A stretch of 64,000 nucleotides of DNA. Origin: Gordonia araii NBRC 100433 (GTDB lineage Bacteria; Actinomycetota; Actinomycetes; Mycobacteriales; Mycobacteriaceae). Below are positions 16,077 through 27,069 of this stretch, piece by piece (within the stretch, counting starts at the first letter, position 1; every line of letters starts with the position of its first letter). The notes beneath the pieces were generated by a model. It was not told where the DNA came from. It made no database searches and saw nothing but the letters and a program-made list of their open reading frames with translations. The DNA is taken from NCBI RefSeq assembly GCF_000241265.1, contig NZ_BAEE01000021.1, forward strand, positions 62,001-126,000. The letters run 5' to 3'. The position numbers and the translations under genes were made by a program.

Positions 16077-18296
16077 CTAGACCGGGGCTGGTTCGAGTCC
16101 CCGATCGCGGACGGCTTCCCCCTCGATGTCGAAATTGACCACCAGCTTGTCCAGCCACTTCGGCAGACCCCACGCACGGTCGCCCAGCAGCGCGATGACC
16201 GCGGGCACGACCGTCATGCGGATGATGAACGCGTCGAAGAAGATCGCGATCGCCATGGCGAAGCCCATCATCTTCGCCATCGTGTCCGGGGCGAGCATGA
16301 ACGCGGAGAACACGCTGATCATGATGATCGCCGCCGACGTCACCACGCGCGCTCCGTGCCGATAGCCGGCGACGATAGCGTCCTTGGCGCTCATGCCGTG
16401 GATGTACTCCTCGCGCATTCGTGTCACGAGGAAGACTTGGTAGTCCATGGCGAGGCCGAACACGACGCCGATCAGGAAGATCGGCAGGAAGGACAGGATC
16501 GGCTTGGTGTGGTCGATCAATCCGAGCGCACCCTCCTGGAAGAACCACACGGTGGCGCCGAAGGTCGCCAGCACCGAGAAGATGAACCCGAGCGTGCCGA
16601 TGAGCGGCACCCACAGCGACCGGAAGACGCCGATCATGATCAGGAAGGCGAGACCGACCACGACCACCAGATAGGGGATCAGTGCCTTGTCGAGCTTGGC
16701 GGTCAGGTCCGACATGATCGCGGTCTGCCCGCCGACGTGGATTTCGGCGTTCTGCTTGGCGATGTCGGGACTGGTCGCGCGGATGCGCTCGACGAGATCG
16801 TGTGTAGCTTCCGACGACGCCGAACTGGTCGGGGTCACCTGGATGAGGGCAGTGTTCGCCTCGGCGTTCGGATTGGGTGCCTTGCCGTTGCCGATCCACT
16901 GAATCGCCTCGGGAACGGCCACGCCGGGCAAGCCCTTGATCTGGCTCACGGCGGCATCGGCCGCGGCGTTGACCGTGCCCTGCTTGGTGTGGACCACGAC
17001 GAACAGGTCGGCGCCGGTGCCCTCGCCGAAACCGCGCTTGAGCAGCGACTGCGCCGCGACCTCGTCGTCGGAGACGGTGTCCATGCCCAGTTCCATGCGT
17101 CCCATCGGAATCGCCGCCAGCAGCAGGATGAGCAGGCCGCCGAGGATGAACGGAATGGGACGTTTGACGATCGCCCGTCCGTACTTCACGCCGAGCGTGT
17201 CCGCGGTCGCCGACTCCTCGGCATGCCGGATCCAGGGGATCTTCGGGGTGAACGCGAACCGGCCGGTCGCACCGAGCAGTGCGGGGATCAGCGTCAGGGC
17301 CGCGAGGACGGCGACCGCCACGGCGATGGCGGCGCCGAGACCCATCTGGGTGATCAGCGGGATGCCGATGACCATGAGCGCCGCGACGGCGACGATGACG
17401 GTGAGCCCGGCGAAGACGACGGCGGAGCCCGCGGTGCCCACGGCGCGCCCGGCAGCGTCGGCGGGATCGCCGCCGCGACTGCGTTCGGTCCGGTATCGCG
17501 ACACGATGAACAGCGCGTAGTCGATGGAGACGGCGATGCCGAGCATGGTGACGATAGCGGTCGCGGTCTGGTTGACCGTCATGAACTTCGCGGACACCAT
17601 CAGCAGCATCATCGTCAGGCCGACGCCGACGATGCCGGTGATCAAGGGGATGAAGGCGGCGATGATGGCGCCGAAGGCGACGATCATGACCACGAAGGCG
17701 ACGGCGAAGCCGAGCATCTCGGCCTGGCCGGGCTCCTCCTGGGCCTGCATCACACCCATGGTCGCCTCGACCTGGAGACCGTGGCCGCGATGCTTGGCCA
17801 GGACTTCGGTCAGGGCTTCCTTGTCCTTGGTCTTGAGGTCCATGACGTTCAGCGACTGGTGGACCGTGATCAGGCCGACGCGGCCGTCGTCACCGAGAAC
17901 CTTCGGGGCGATCGCCGGCATCTTATGCGCGGTGGTAACCGGGTTGGCGATCGTCTTCCGGTCGGCGACCGCCGGCAGATTCTGCAGATCGGCGACGAGC
18001 TTGTCGATCTCCTTGGTGTGGTTGGCCAGCGTGTCGCCGGGGTTCTTCTTATCGGTCGCGATGACGACGATGGTGTTGGCCTCGGTCTGGGACTTCGTCA
18101 GATCGGGGAAGTACTCCTGCATTTGCTCCATCGCGACACCGCCGTCGGTGCCGGGCAGCTCGAAATCCTTGGAGAACTTCGGCTGCAGGCCAACGATGAG
18201 GCCGAGGAGGATGGCGAGCGCGGCGACCCAGGCGCCGATCACCCACCACTTGTGACGGAATGAGAAGCGTCCGAGGTTGAACAAGTATGACGACAT
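16077..18296 (-). CDS. MMPL family transporter
   Basis: A 739-residue RND/MMPL exporter distinct from the copy at 580-2784. It starts MSSYLFNLGRFSFRHKWWVI and has two halves, each with an extracytoplasmic loop and a helix bundle. The signature Asp-Tyr residues are in VSIDYALFIVSRYRTER and LAMDYQVFLVTRMREEY. The length matches short MmpL proteins of the 'drug exporter' annotation class. It is transcribed with the TetR gene 2 bp downstream, from a promoter region holding a perfect 8-5-8 operator. The substrate is unknown. Confidence 0.92.
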   Translation of the reverse strand: MSSYLFNLGRFSFRHKWWVIGAWVAALAILLGLIVGLQPKFSKDFELPGTDGGVAMEQMQEYFPDLTKSQTEANTIVVIATDKKNPGDTLANHTKEIDKLVADLQNLPAVADRKTIANPVTTAHKMPAIAPKVLGDDGRVGLITVHQSLNVMDLKTKDKEALTEVLAKHRGHGLQVEATMGVMQAQEEPGQAEMLGFAVAFVVMIVAFGAIIAAFIPLITGIVGVGLTMMLLMVSAKFMTVNQTATAIVTMLGIAVSIDYALFIVSRYRTERSRGGDPADAAGRAVGTAGSAVVFAGLTVIVAVAALMVIGIPLITQMGLGAAIAVAVAVLAALTLIPALLGATGRFAFTPKIPWIRHAEESATADTLGVKYGRAIVKRPIPFILGGLLILLLAAIPMGRMELGMDTVSDDEVAAQSLLKRGFGEGTGADLFVVVHTKQGTVNAAADAAVSQIKGLPGVAVPEAIQWIGNGKAPNPNAEANTALIQVTPTSSASSEATHDLVERIRATSPDIAKQNAEIHVGGQTAIMSDLTAKLDKALIPYLVVVVGLAFLIMIGVFRSLWVPLIGTLGFIFSVLATFGATVWFFQEGALGLIDHTKPILSFLPIFLIGVVFGLAMDYQVFLVTRMREEYIHGMSAKDAIVAGYRHGARVVTSAAIIMISVFSAFMLAPDTMAKMMGFAMAIAIFFDAFIIRMTVVPAVIALLGDRAWGLPKWLDKLVVNFDIEGEAVRDRGLEPAPV

Positions 18297-18302
18297 GTCG
18301 AC

Positions 18303-18323
18303 AAGTGTTACTGACTAACACTT
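18303..18323. promoter_or_regulatory. Perfect palindromic operator before the MMPL-TetR operon
   Basis: AAGTGTTA (18303-18310), CTGAC, TAACACTT (18316-18323) form a perfect 8-bp inverted repeat whose inner edge is 6 bp from the MMPL start codon. A repressor here would block transcription or leader passage. The co-transcribed TetR protein is the likely ligand. Confidence 0.7.
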
Positions 18324-18366
18324 TTTCGCGCAACAGGAAATCTGGGCCCAGTGGCGAGCCTCACCC

Positions 18367-18463
18367 GCCGACCGTGCCCACTTTCCCGCCGACCGTGCCC
18401 ATTTTCGCGCCGACCGTGCCCAGTTTCGCGCCGACCGTGCCCACTACCCCGCCGACCGTGCCC
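18367..18463. repeat. 21-bp tandem repeat array, five units
   Basis: GCCGACCGTGCCC recurs at 18367, 18388, 18409, 18430 and 18451, an exact 21-bp period. Between copies is a variable linker such as ACTTTCCC, ATTTTCGC or AGTTTCGC. On the minus strand most units carry AGTGGGCAC or ATGGGCAC. The array occupies most of the gap between the MMPL gene and the XRE regulator. A second array with the same AGTGGGCAC core lies at 57943-58066. Confidence 0.85.
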
Positions 18464-18514
18464 GCACATCACGGTGTGCTGACAATGTGATGTGGTTCGA
18501 GAAGATTGGACCGC

Positions 18515-18871
18515 GTGCCGGAACGAGTTCGCGGATCCCTCGACTGGGGGACGTACGCCAACTCATTCGCATTCCGATTGGCGCTGGTCAGACGCCAACG
18601 AGGCCTGTCGCAAGAGGCGTTGGCCCACAAGGCAGGTATGCACCGCAACCAGGTGTCCAACCTCGAGCGGGCGCGCAGCAACCGCGAGCCGTTCATCTCG
18701 GACCCGCAGCTCTCGACGGTGTACCGGCTTGCCGTCGCCCTCGACGTTCCGCCGACGTACTTGTTGCCCGACGCCAACGGCCTCCTTCCCGAGCAGTCGC
18801 CGGAGCTGACGGATGGTTCGCGGGTGGAGAAGGAGTTGTACGAGCGCCTGGCGGGCGAAGCCGACGGTTAG
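18515..18871 (+). CDS. XRE family helix-turn-helix regulator
   Basis: About 118 residues from GTG 18515; a TTG at 18508-18506 (same frame, three codons earlier) is also possible. A Cro/C1-type HTH spans about residues 18-81: FAFRLALVRRQRGLSQEALA, then HKAGMHRNQVSNLERARSNR, then SDPQLSTVYRLAVALDVPPT. An acidic tail follows. It sits at the left edge of the defence island, convergent with the coiled-coil gene, 12 bp apart. Small XRE proteins often control defence loci (C-protein-like); that role is inference. Part of its sequence (18671-18748) recurs in decayed form at 31903-31982 on the other side of the island. Confidence 0.8.
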   Translation: MPERVRGSLDWGTYANSFAFRLALVRRQRGLSQEALAHKAGMHRNQVSNLERARSNREPFISDPQLSTVYRLAVALDVPPTYLLPDANGLLPEQSPELTDGSRVEKELYERLAGEADG

Positions 18872-18883
18872 CTCGCGGCCGAA

Positions 18884-20743
18884 CTATGTCGTCCGGAAGT
18901 TGTCGAGGTGCTTGCCGATGTAGCCGACGTAGATCTTGCCCGAGCGCGATGCATCGCTGTAGTAGTGCAGGCGCGGGCTGATCATACCCAGCTTTGCGAT
19001 TGCCACGTGAGCACCCATGAATACCTTTCCTTCCGGATTGACCGACGTCGGAACGGGCAGCGTACGAATCCTTCGGTACTTGGGGTGGTTTTGTGTCTGC
19101 GGTGTTTCGCCCGCCTTGTGGCCGGTTATCCCCACACATCCCATGGGCGTGTTGGCCGCGTAATCATCGACAGACCCGGCGAACGCCCCGGTCGACCTGA
19201 GGTGCGCATAGTCGTTGAGAGCCCTGATGATGTTCCACGTCTTCTTTGCCCAGGTGCCCAGGTGGTCATGATCATCGAGTTCGACCGTTTGTTTTGGGTC
19301 GCCAGTGAACTCGATGTGATCGAGATCGTCGATACGCGCAAGCAGGTCGCGGAACGATTCCGGCGGGAACTCAAGTGCTGTGCGCTCGGTGGCCCATTCG
19401 ACAGACCCTTGATCGAGCTTGGCCAGTTCGCTGCGCAGGTGGCGGAGTTCTCGGTTGGCGTCGTCGAGGCGCTCTTGATCAACTGCTTGATCGAGCTGGG
19501 CATCTTCCAACTGGCGCTGCAGTTCGGTGTGTTCGTCCTCAAGGACGCCGCGTTCAGCTTCGAGCGCCCTCAACCTTTGCCTCAGCAGGTCAAGGTTCTG
19601 TCGATTCCTTATTCCGTCAAGAGCAACCGCGACGAGTTGGGAGACAGCTTCGATTGACAATTCGGCCTGGCCCACGACCTTCTCTAAGCCGTCTCGCAGC
19701 GCGTTGACAAGTGCTGGGGTGAAGCGCTCCCGTTTCGACGCAGACCGGGCACGAGAGGAGTCGGCGGGGACCTTGTTGCTGGTGCCGGCCTGGCCCGCGG
19801 AGAGCGGTGGTGTGGCCTCGAGTGCCACGGCAGTTGCCGAAGCGCGTTGAACTAGCGCGTCATCGAGCATGGCCCGAAGACGTCGGTCGACACGCACGAG
19901 TTCCCTCGGCAGTGGCAGCTCCGTGGAGTTGCGGAGAGCTGCGTTCCTAAGGATCTGAGCGACGCCACGATCGTCCGACGACGCTATGCGGTTCGTACTC
20001 AGAATTCGATGCCGCAGGGCATCGTCCGCGCTGCTGAAGTCTGGATTCGGGTAGAAGGTCCGGATCGTCCATGGCTTGACCGCATGGGCGGGGGACATCC
20101 GCGAGTTCAGCTCTTCGGTTGTCTCTGCGTCGAGGATGTAGGCCGTGGCCAACCCGTTCGTTCCGTTGAGCAGTTTCGTAACGTGTGCCACCCACTGTGA
20201 GATAGGGCCGAGACGGTCGTCGGACCCGGCAAGAAAGACGAGACCGCGTCGCCGCTCGTCGGTGAGCGTTCCCAAGATGGTGTCGACGTCGTCCGGATAT
20301 GCGCGCACCGGCGCGGCCGGGGAGTGGTATCCACCGTCCAGTGCGTCGACGACCTCACTGATGTTCCGAATGACCCTTGGGGGTGCCGGGCGTTTGTCGC
20401 CCGGAGCGTACAGGTCGATCCACACGACACCTGATCTGTCGCGATGGAGCACGGTCGTGACCTGGGTTGTCCAGGTTCCGTCGGACCCGGTCTGGGTGAA
20501 ACGCCAACGTGCGATAGTGCTGTCGTCCTGGCGTTCTTCTTCGACAAACGACGCGTGCACGCCATTTGCCACCGCGGCGATTCCTGGGTCTGCGATCGCG
20601 TTCGCGTCCCACCGTTTCGACAGGCACCACGAGCGCACTTGTTCGCGGACCTTGTCGACGAGCCGGGGATCATGTTCGACGCTGAATATCGACCGACACG
20701 CGAGGCGAGTGGATATTCGACGGAGGCCATCGCTGTCCGTCAT
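18884..20743 (-). CDS. Uncharacterised coiled-coil protein, fourth gene of the defence operon
   Basis: A 619-residue protein I do not recognise. Residues 1-300 look like a globular alpha/beta region (VVDALDGGYHSPAAPVRAYP, then DERRRGLVFLAGSDD and DALRHRILSTNRIAS). Residues about 300-340 are low in order, and 383-444 form a clear heptad-rich coiled coil (LLRQRLRALEAERGVLEDEH, then ANRELRHLRSELAKL). A compact C-terminal module at about 555-619 ends in ISPRLHYYSDASRSGKIYVG, then YIGKHLDNFRTT. ATG 20743 has a strong AGGAGG that overlaps the stop of the ATPase gene (8-bp gap), so the two are translationally coupled. It is probably an accessory or effector of the helicase-methylase-ATPase system. 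Confidence 0.85.
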   Translation of the reverse strand: MTDSDGLRRISTRLACRSIFSVEHDPRLVDKVREQVRSWCLSKRWDANAIADPGIAAVANGVHASFVEEERQDDSTIARWRFTQTGSDGTWTTQVTTVLHRDRSGVVWIDLYAPGDKRPAPPRVIRNISEVVDALDGGYHSPAAPVRAYPDDVDTILGTLTDERRRGLVFLAGSDDRLGPISQWVAHVTKLLNGTNGLATAYILDAETTEELNSRMSPAHAVKPWTIRTFYPNPDFSSADDALRHRILSTNRIASSDDRGVAQILRNAALRNSTELPLPRELVRVDRRLRAMLDDALVQRASATAVALEATPPLSAGQAGTSNKVPADSSRARSASKRERFTPALVNALRDGLEKVVGQAELSIEAVSQLVAVALDGIRNRQNLDLLRQRLRALEAERGVLEDEHTELQRQLEDAQLDQAVDQERLDDANRELRHLRSELAKLDQGSVEWATERTALEFPPESFRDLLARIDDLDHIEFTGDPKQTVELDDHDHLGTWAKKTWNIIRALNDYAHLRSTGAFAGSVDDYAANTPMGCVGITGHKAGETPQTQNHPKYRRIRTLPVPTSVNPEGKVFMGAHVAIAKLGMISPRLHYYSDASRSGKIYVGYIGKHLDNFRTT

Positions 20744-20751
20744 TCTGCCTC

Positions 20752-24108
<3,357 letters not shown>

Positions 24109-24213
24109 GGCGTTTTGCTCCTGTCGCACAACAGATTGTTCGGGCTCAATATAGCTTCCGGTACCGACACGCATGTCCTGCTGGTGGTAGCGGTGCTCGG
24201 CGACGCTCGGCGA

Positions 24214-26994
24214 TCAGATGAGCGTCCCCTGGGTTCCGGTGGTTTCGGCACCGCGAGCGATGTCGTTCCAGGCGGCGCCGAGTTGGTTGAAGTCGACGGC
24301 GAGGGCGGTCCTCTTGCGGTCTTCGGCGAGTTTGAACAGCAGGCTCGCGAGTTCTCGGCAGAGATCCCGGTCCACGGCGGACGGGACCTGGCCCAAAAGA
24401 GCCGAGGCGGCCGGGATGCCATCGGTCGCGAGCGCCCGGGTGAGGTGCATGACGACCTCCCACTGGCTGATCGATTCGTCGCCCGACGGGTCGTAGTCGA
24501 CGGGCATATCGCGCGGCGCGATCAAGGTGACCTTGCCGCCGCCCTTGGTGAGAATGCCGGCGCGTTCCAGGTGGTCGAGAGAGATCCCGCGCCCGTTCGC
24601 GATGTTCTCCGCGTCGCCGAACACTCCAGTGCCGAAGTCGTGCTGGCGGAACCAGGTAAGCGCGAAGCGGGTCTCGGAGTCGAAGTCGTTCTCCAATTCG
24701 GTGAGCACTTCGTCGAGGATGACGTTGATCCGTTGCAGTGCCGTGCGGACCGTCATCGACGATCCGTCGTCCTCCATCACCCGGCTGTAGCGGGAAAACA
24801 CCGCCATGCCTGGCCCGATGGCTGCCTGCGGGAGGTCGACGGGAGCGATCGATCCTTGCTGGAGCTCCCGGAGCTTCTGTGGCAGTTCGGCTTTCAGGGC
24901 TGCCGTGAATCCGCGACGGTCAATGCGGGGTGCGTTCTCGGGGCGTGGACGGAGGGCAAGCACGATGGACGAGGCGAGAGCATTGGTGCCCTGGCTGAGC
25001 ATCCGGTTGCCGAGTTCCGAGCGCATCGGCCAGGTCGCGGTGATTTGCCATCCGGAGGTGATCATGCCTTCTAGCAACGTTTCCCAACCCGTCGACGCCT
25101 GGCCGTCTTTCGAGGCGTCCTGCTGCTTGAAGGCGTAGTAGACGGTAATGGGGAAGTCGGGCAGCGCATTCTCGCGGGCCCGACGGAAGACCTCGCGGAA
25201 ACCGTCTTCGAAGAACTCTTGCGCCCCTTCCTTGCCGCCGTGGCGATAGGGGTTAGCGACCAGTTCGTCTGCCTTGGGTACCAGCATGGTCGAGAGAAGA
25301 CTTGGGTGGACGTCTCTAAGAGAGCGGCGCAGCCACACGTAGAAGAAGTCGGACAGGTCGGAATAGCCGATGTTGCCGTAGTACGGCGGGTCGGTGGAGA
25401 TCACGGAGTTGGACAAGTCGACGCGGGCAGCGTCGGCTTGCGTCGCGAACCCATCTGCAGACGCCGGTAGCGTTGCGACGCCATCCGAGGTCAGTTTCAG
25501 ATGCGCCACCCACGATCCCAAAGCGTCGCCTACGAGATTCGCCTCAAGGAAGTCCCATGTCATCGGAATGGCCTGTCGGGCAAAGGTCGAACGTATCTGT
25601 TCGTTCTTGTTATGCCATGTGGTGATCGAGGATGACTGATCAACGGTACGGAGCAGTGCCAGGCCGAGATACGTCGCAACCGCATCGGCGTAGGCAGCAG
25701 CGCCGGTGCCGCCGGCTTCGAGACGTTCGCCCCCGGGCATTCCGGCGGCGACGGCGTCGCGCAGAACATGCTCGCGGGCCTCGCTGACGAGGTCGCTGAA
25801 CGTCGTGAGCGCGGTGAGTTGGCGTGGGGTGAAGAGGTCGGCGAACTTCGCGAGCCCGTAACGTACAACGTTAATGCGACCGGGCCAGTCAAACAGTTCG
25901 CCGGGAGGCGAATCTGCGGGCCGTGCGACGTCGGCGGCTGCTGCGTGCTCCGGTGACGGTTCCAGGTAGACCCGTCGACGGTCGCCTTCGGCGACCGTAG
26001 CCATGAGTTGCGATCCCATCCGACCGGCTTGGCCTTCGCCACGGATGTACTTCAATTCGACGGCCGAGCCACACCGAACGCACGTCGCACCGTTTCGCCC
26101 AACAGTTCCGTCGGTCTCGGCCGTCGGCGCGTTAGCCGGATCATGACCAATCTCGAACCGCACGGTCTTGCCCTCGACGACCGGAACGACGTAGGACTCT
26201 TTGCCCTTCTTCTTGCCCAGCCACCACGATCGGACCAGCGGCATCGCGATGCGGCACTCGGGGTTGGGGCAGGTGACTGTTCGAGCCCAGATCCACGCGA
26301 TGACTGTCGCCTCGGAACCATCCGGCAGCGTGGCATTCGGATATAGATGCCCGATGCGCTTCTCCGCTTCGTCGCGCATCCATTGGCCGTAGCGTCGGAC
26401 GTCCTCGGCCAGACCGGTTGCGCGGGGCCAATCCTGGAAGGTCTCGTCGGCGGCACCGGGGAAGACTGGCCGCTGCCCGGCGAACTTCGGTGGAATCTCG
26501 ATCAGGGCCTTGTTGATGAGCACTGCCACGGGATTCAAATCGGACGCATGCGCTTCCAGGCCCAGTCGTTGGGCCTCCAAGGGAATCGTTCCGCCGCCGG
26601 CAAAGGGGTCCAAGATCGGCGGCGGGTTGCCGTCGGTCGACTCCAGGATCTTTCGATGAGCCCGACGCAGCAGCGCTTCGTCATTCGAGTTCTCCCAGAC
26701 GACGAGCCGCTCGATGAGCTTGAACAGCTTCTTGCGCTCCAGCTCCTGATCCTCGACGGTGGGGTACAAATCAGGACGCGACGCCGGATCATCGACGAGC
26801 TGGGCGAACAGGACTGCGCGAGCGGCGGGCAACGGACGACGAGCCCACCAGTACGCAATGCTCCACGGATGCTTCACCGGCCGTTTGCTGGCTGCCGCCT
26901 CATTGATCTTCTGCAGCGGGATGCTGACCTCGATGAGCTTGCGCCGCTGAGAGGCGGGAATCGATGAACCAACATGATGTGCGGCAGCAGACAC
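24214..26994 (-). CDS. DUF1156-type DNA methyltransferase
   Basis: A 926-residue protein. The N-terminal DUF1156 region reads RKLIEVSIPLQKINEAAASK, then WSIAYWWARRPLPAARAVLF. The S-adenosylmethionine motif I is DPFAGGGTIPLEAQ (129-142). The catalytic motif IV is STDPPYYGNIGYSDL (DPPY at 535-538), the amino-methyltransferase signature of N6-adenine or N4-cytosine enzymes. Between them is a Cys4-type zinc-binding insertion (C242, C247, C305, C308). It should modify host DNA as the 'self' mark. GTG 26994 is preceded by AAGGGG with 5-nt spacing. It is flanked by the helicase (75-bp gap) and ATPase genes on the same strand. Confidence 0.88.
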   Translation of the reverse strand: MSAAAHHVGSSIPASQRRKLIEVSIPLQKINEAAASKRPVKHPWSIAYWWARRPLPAARAVLFAQLVDDPASRPDLYPTVEDQELERKKLFKLIERLVVWENSNDEALLRRAHRKILESTDGNPPPILDPFAGGGTIPLEAQRLGLEAHASDLNPVAVLINKALIEIPPKFAGQRPVFPGAADETFQDWPRATGLAEDVRRYGQWMRDEAEKRIGHLYPNATLPDGSEATVIAWIWARTVTCPNPECRIAMPLVRSWWLGKKKGKESYVVPVVEGKTVRFEIGHDPANAPTAETDGTVGRNGATCVRCGSAVELKYIRGEGQAGRMGSQLMATVAEGDRRRVYLEPSPEHAAAADVARPADSPPGELFDWPGRINVVRYGLAKFADLFTPRQLTALTTFSDLVSEAREHVLRDAVAAGMPGGERLEAGGTGAAAYADAVATYLGLALLRTVDQSSSITTWHNKNEQIRSTFARQAIPMTWDFLEANLVGDALGSWVAHLKLTSDGVATLPASADGFATQADAARVDLSNSVISTDPPYYGNIGYSDLSDFFYVWLRRSLRDVHPSLLSTMLVPKADELVANPYRHGGKEGAQEFFEDGFREVFRRARENALPDFPITVYYAFKQQDASKDGQASTGWETLLEGMITSGWQITATWPMRSELGNRMLSQGTNALASSIVLALRPRPENAPRIDRRGFTAALKAELPQKLRELQQGSIAPVDLPQAAIGPGMAVFSRYSRVMEDDGSSMTVRTALQRINVILDEVLTELENDFDSETRFALTWFRQHDFGTGVFGDAENIANGRGISLDHLERAGILTKGGGKVTLIAPRDMPVDYDPSGDESISQWEVVMHLTRALATDGIPAASALLGQVPSAVDRDLCRELASLLFKLAEDRKRTALAVDFNQLGAAWNDIARGAETTGTQGTLI

Positions 26995-27069
26995 GAATAC
27001 CCCTTAGCGAGATGAGCAGAACGCTAGAGCGTACCGCACAACAGAATGTGCGTCGCGGTGAAGCCGGGT

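Noticed and set aside
16062-18263. A 733-codon plus-strand frame over the MMPL gene
   Set aside because: It mirrors the MMPL gene and consists of Asp/His/Arg-rich shadow sequence.
18367-18463. Possible CRISPR array (21-bp periodic repeat)
   Set aside because: Units are directly tandem with only 7-8 bp linkers, there are no unique spacers of 30 bp or more, and no cas genes. The same holds for 57943-58066.
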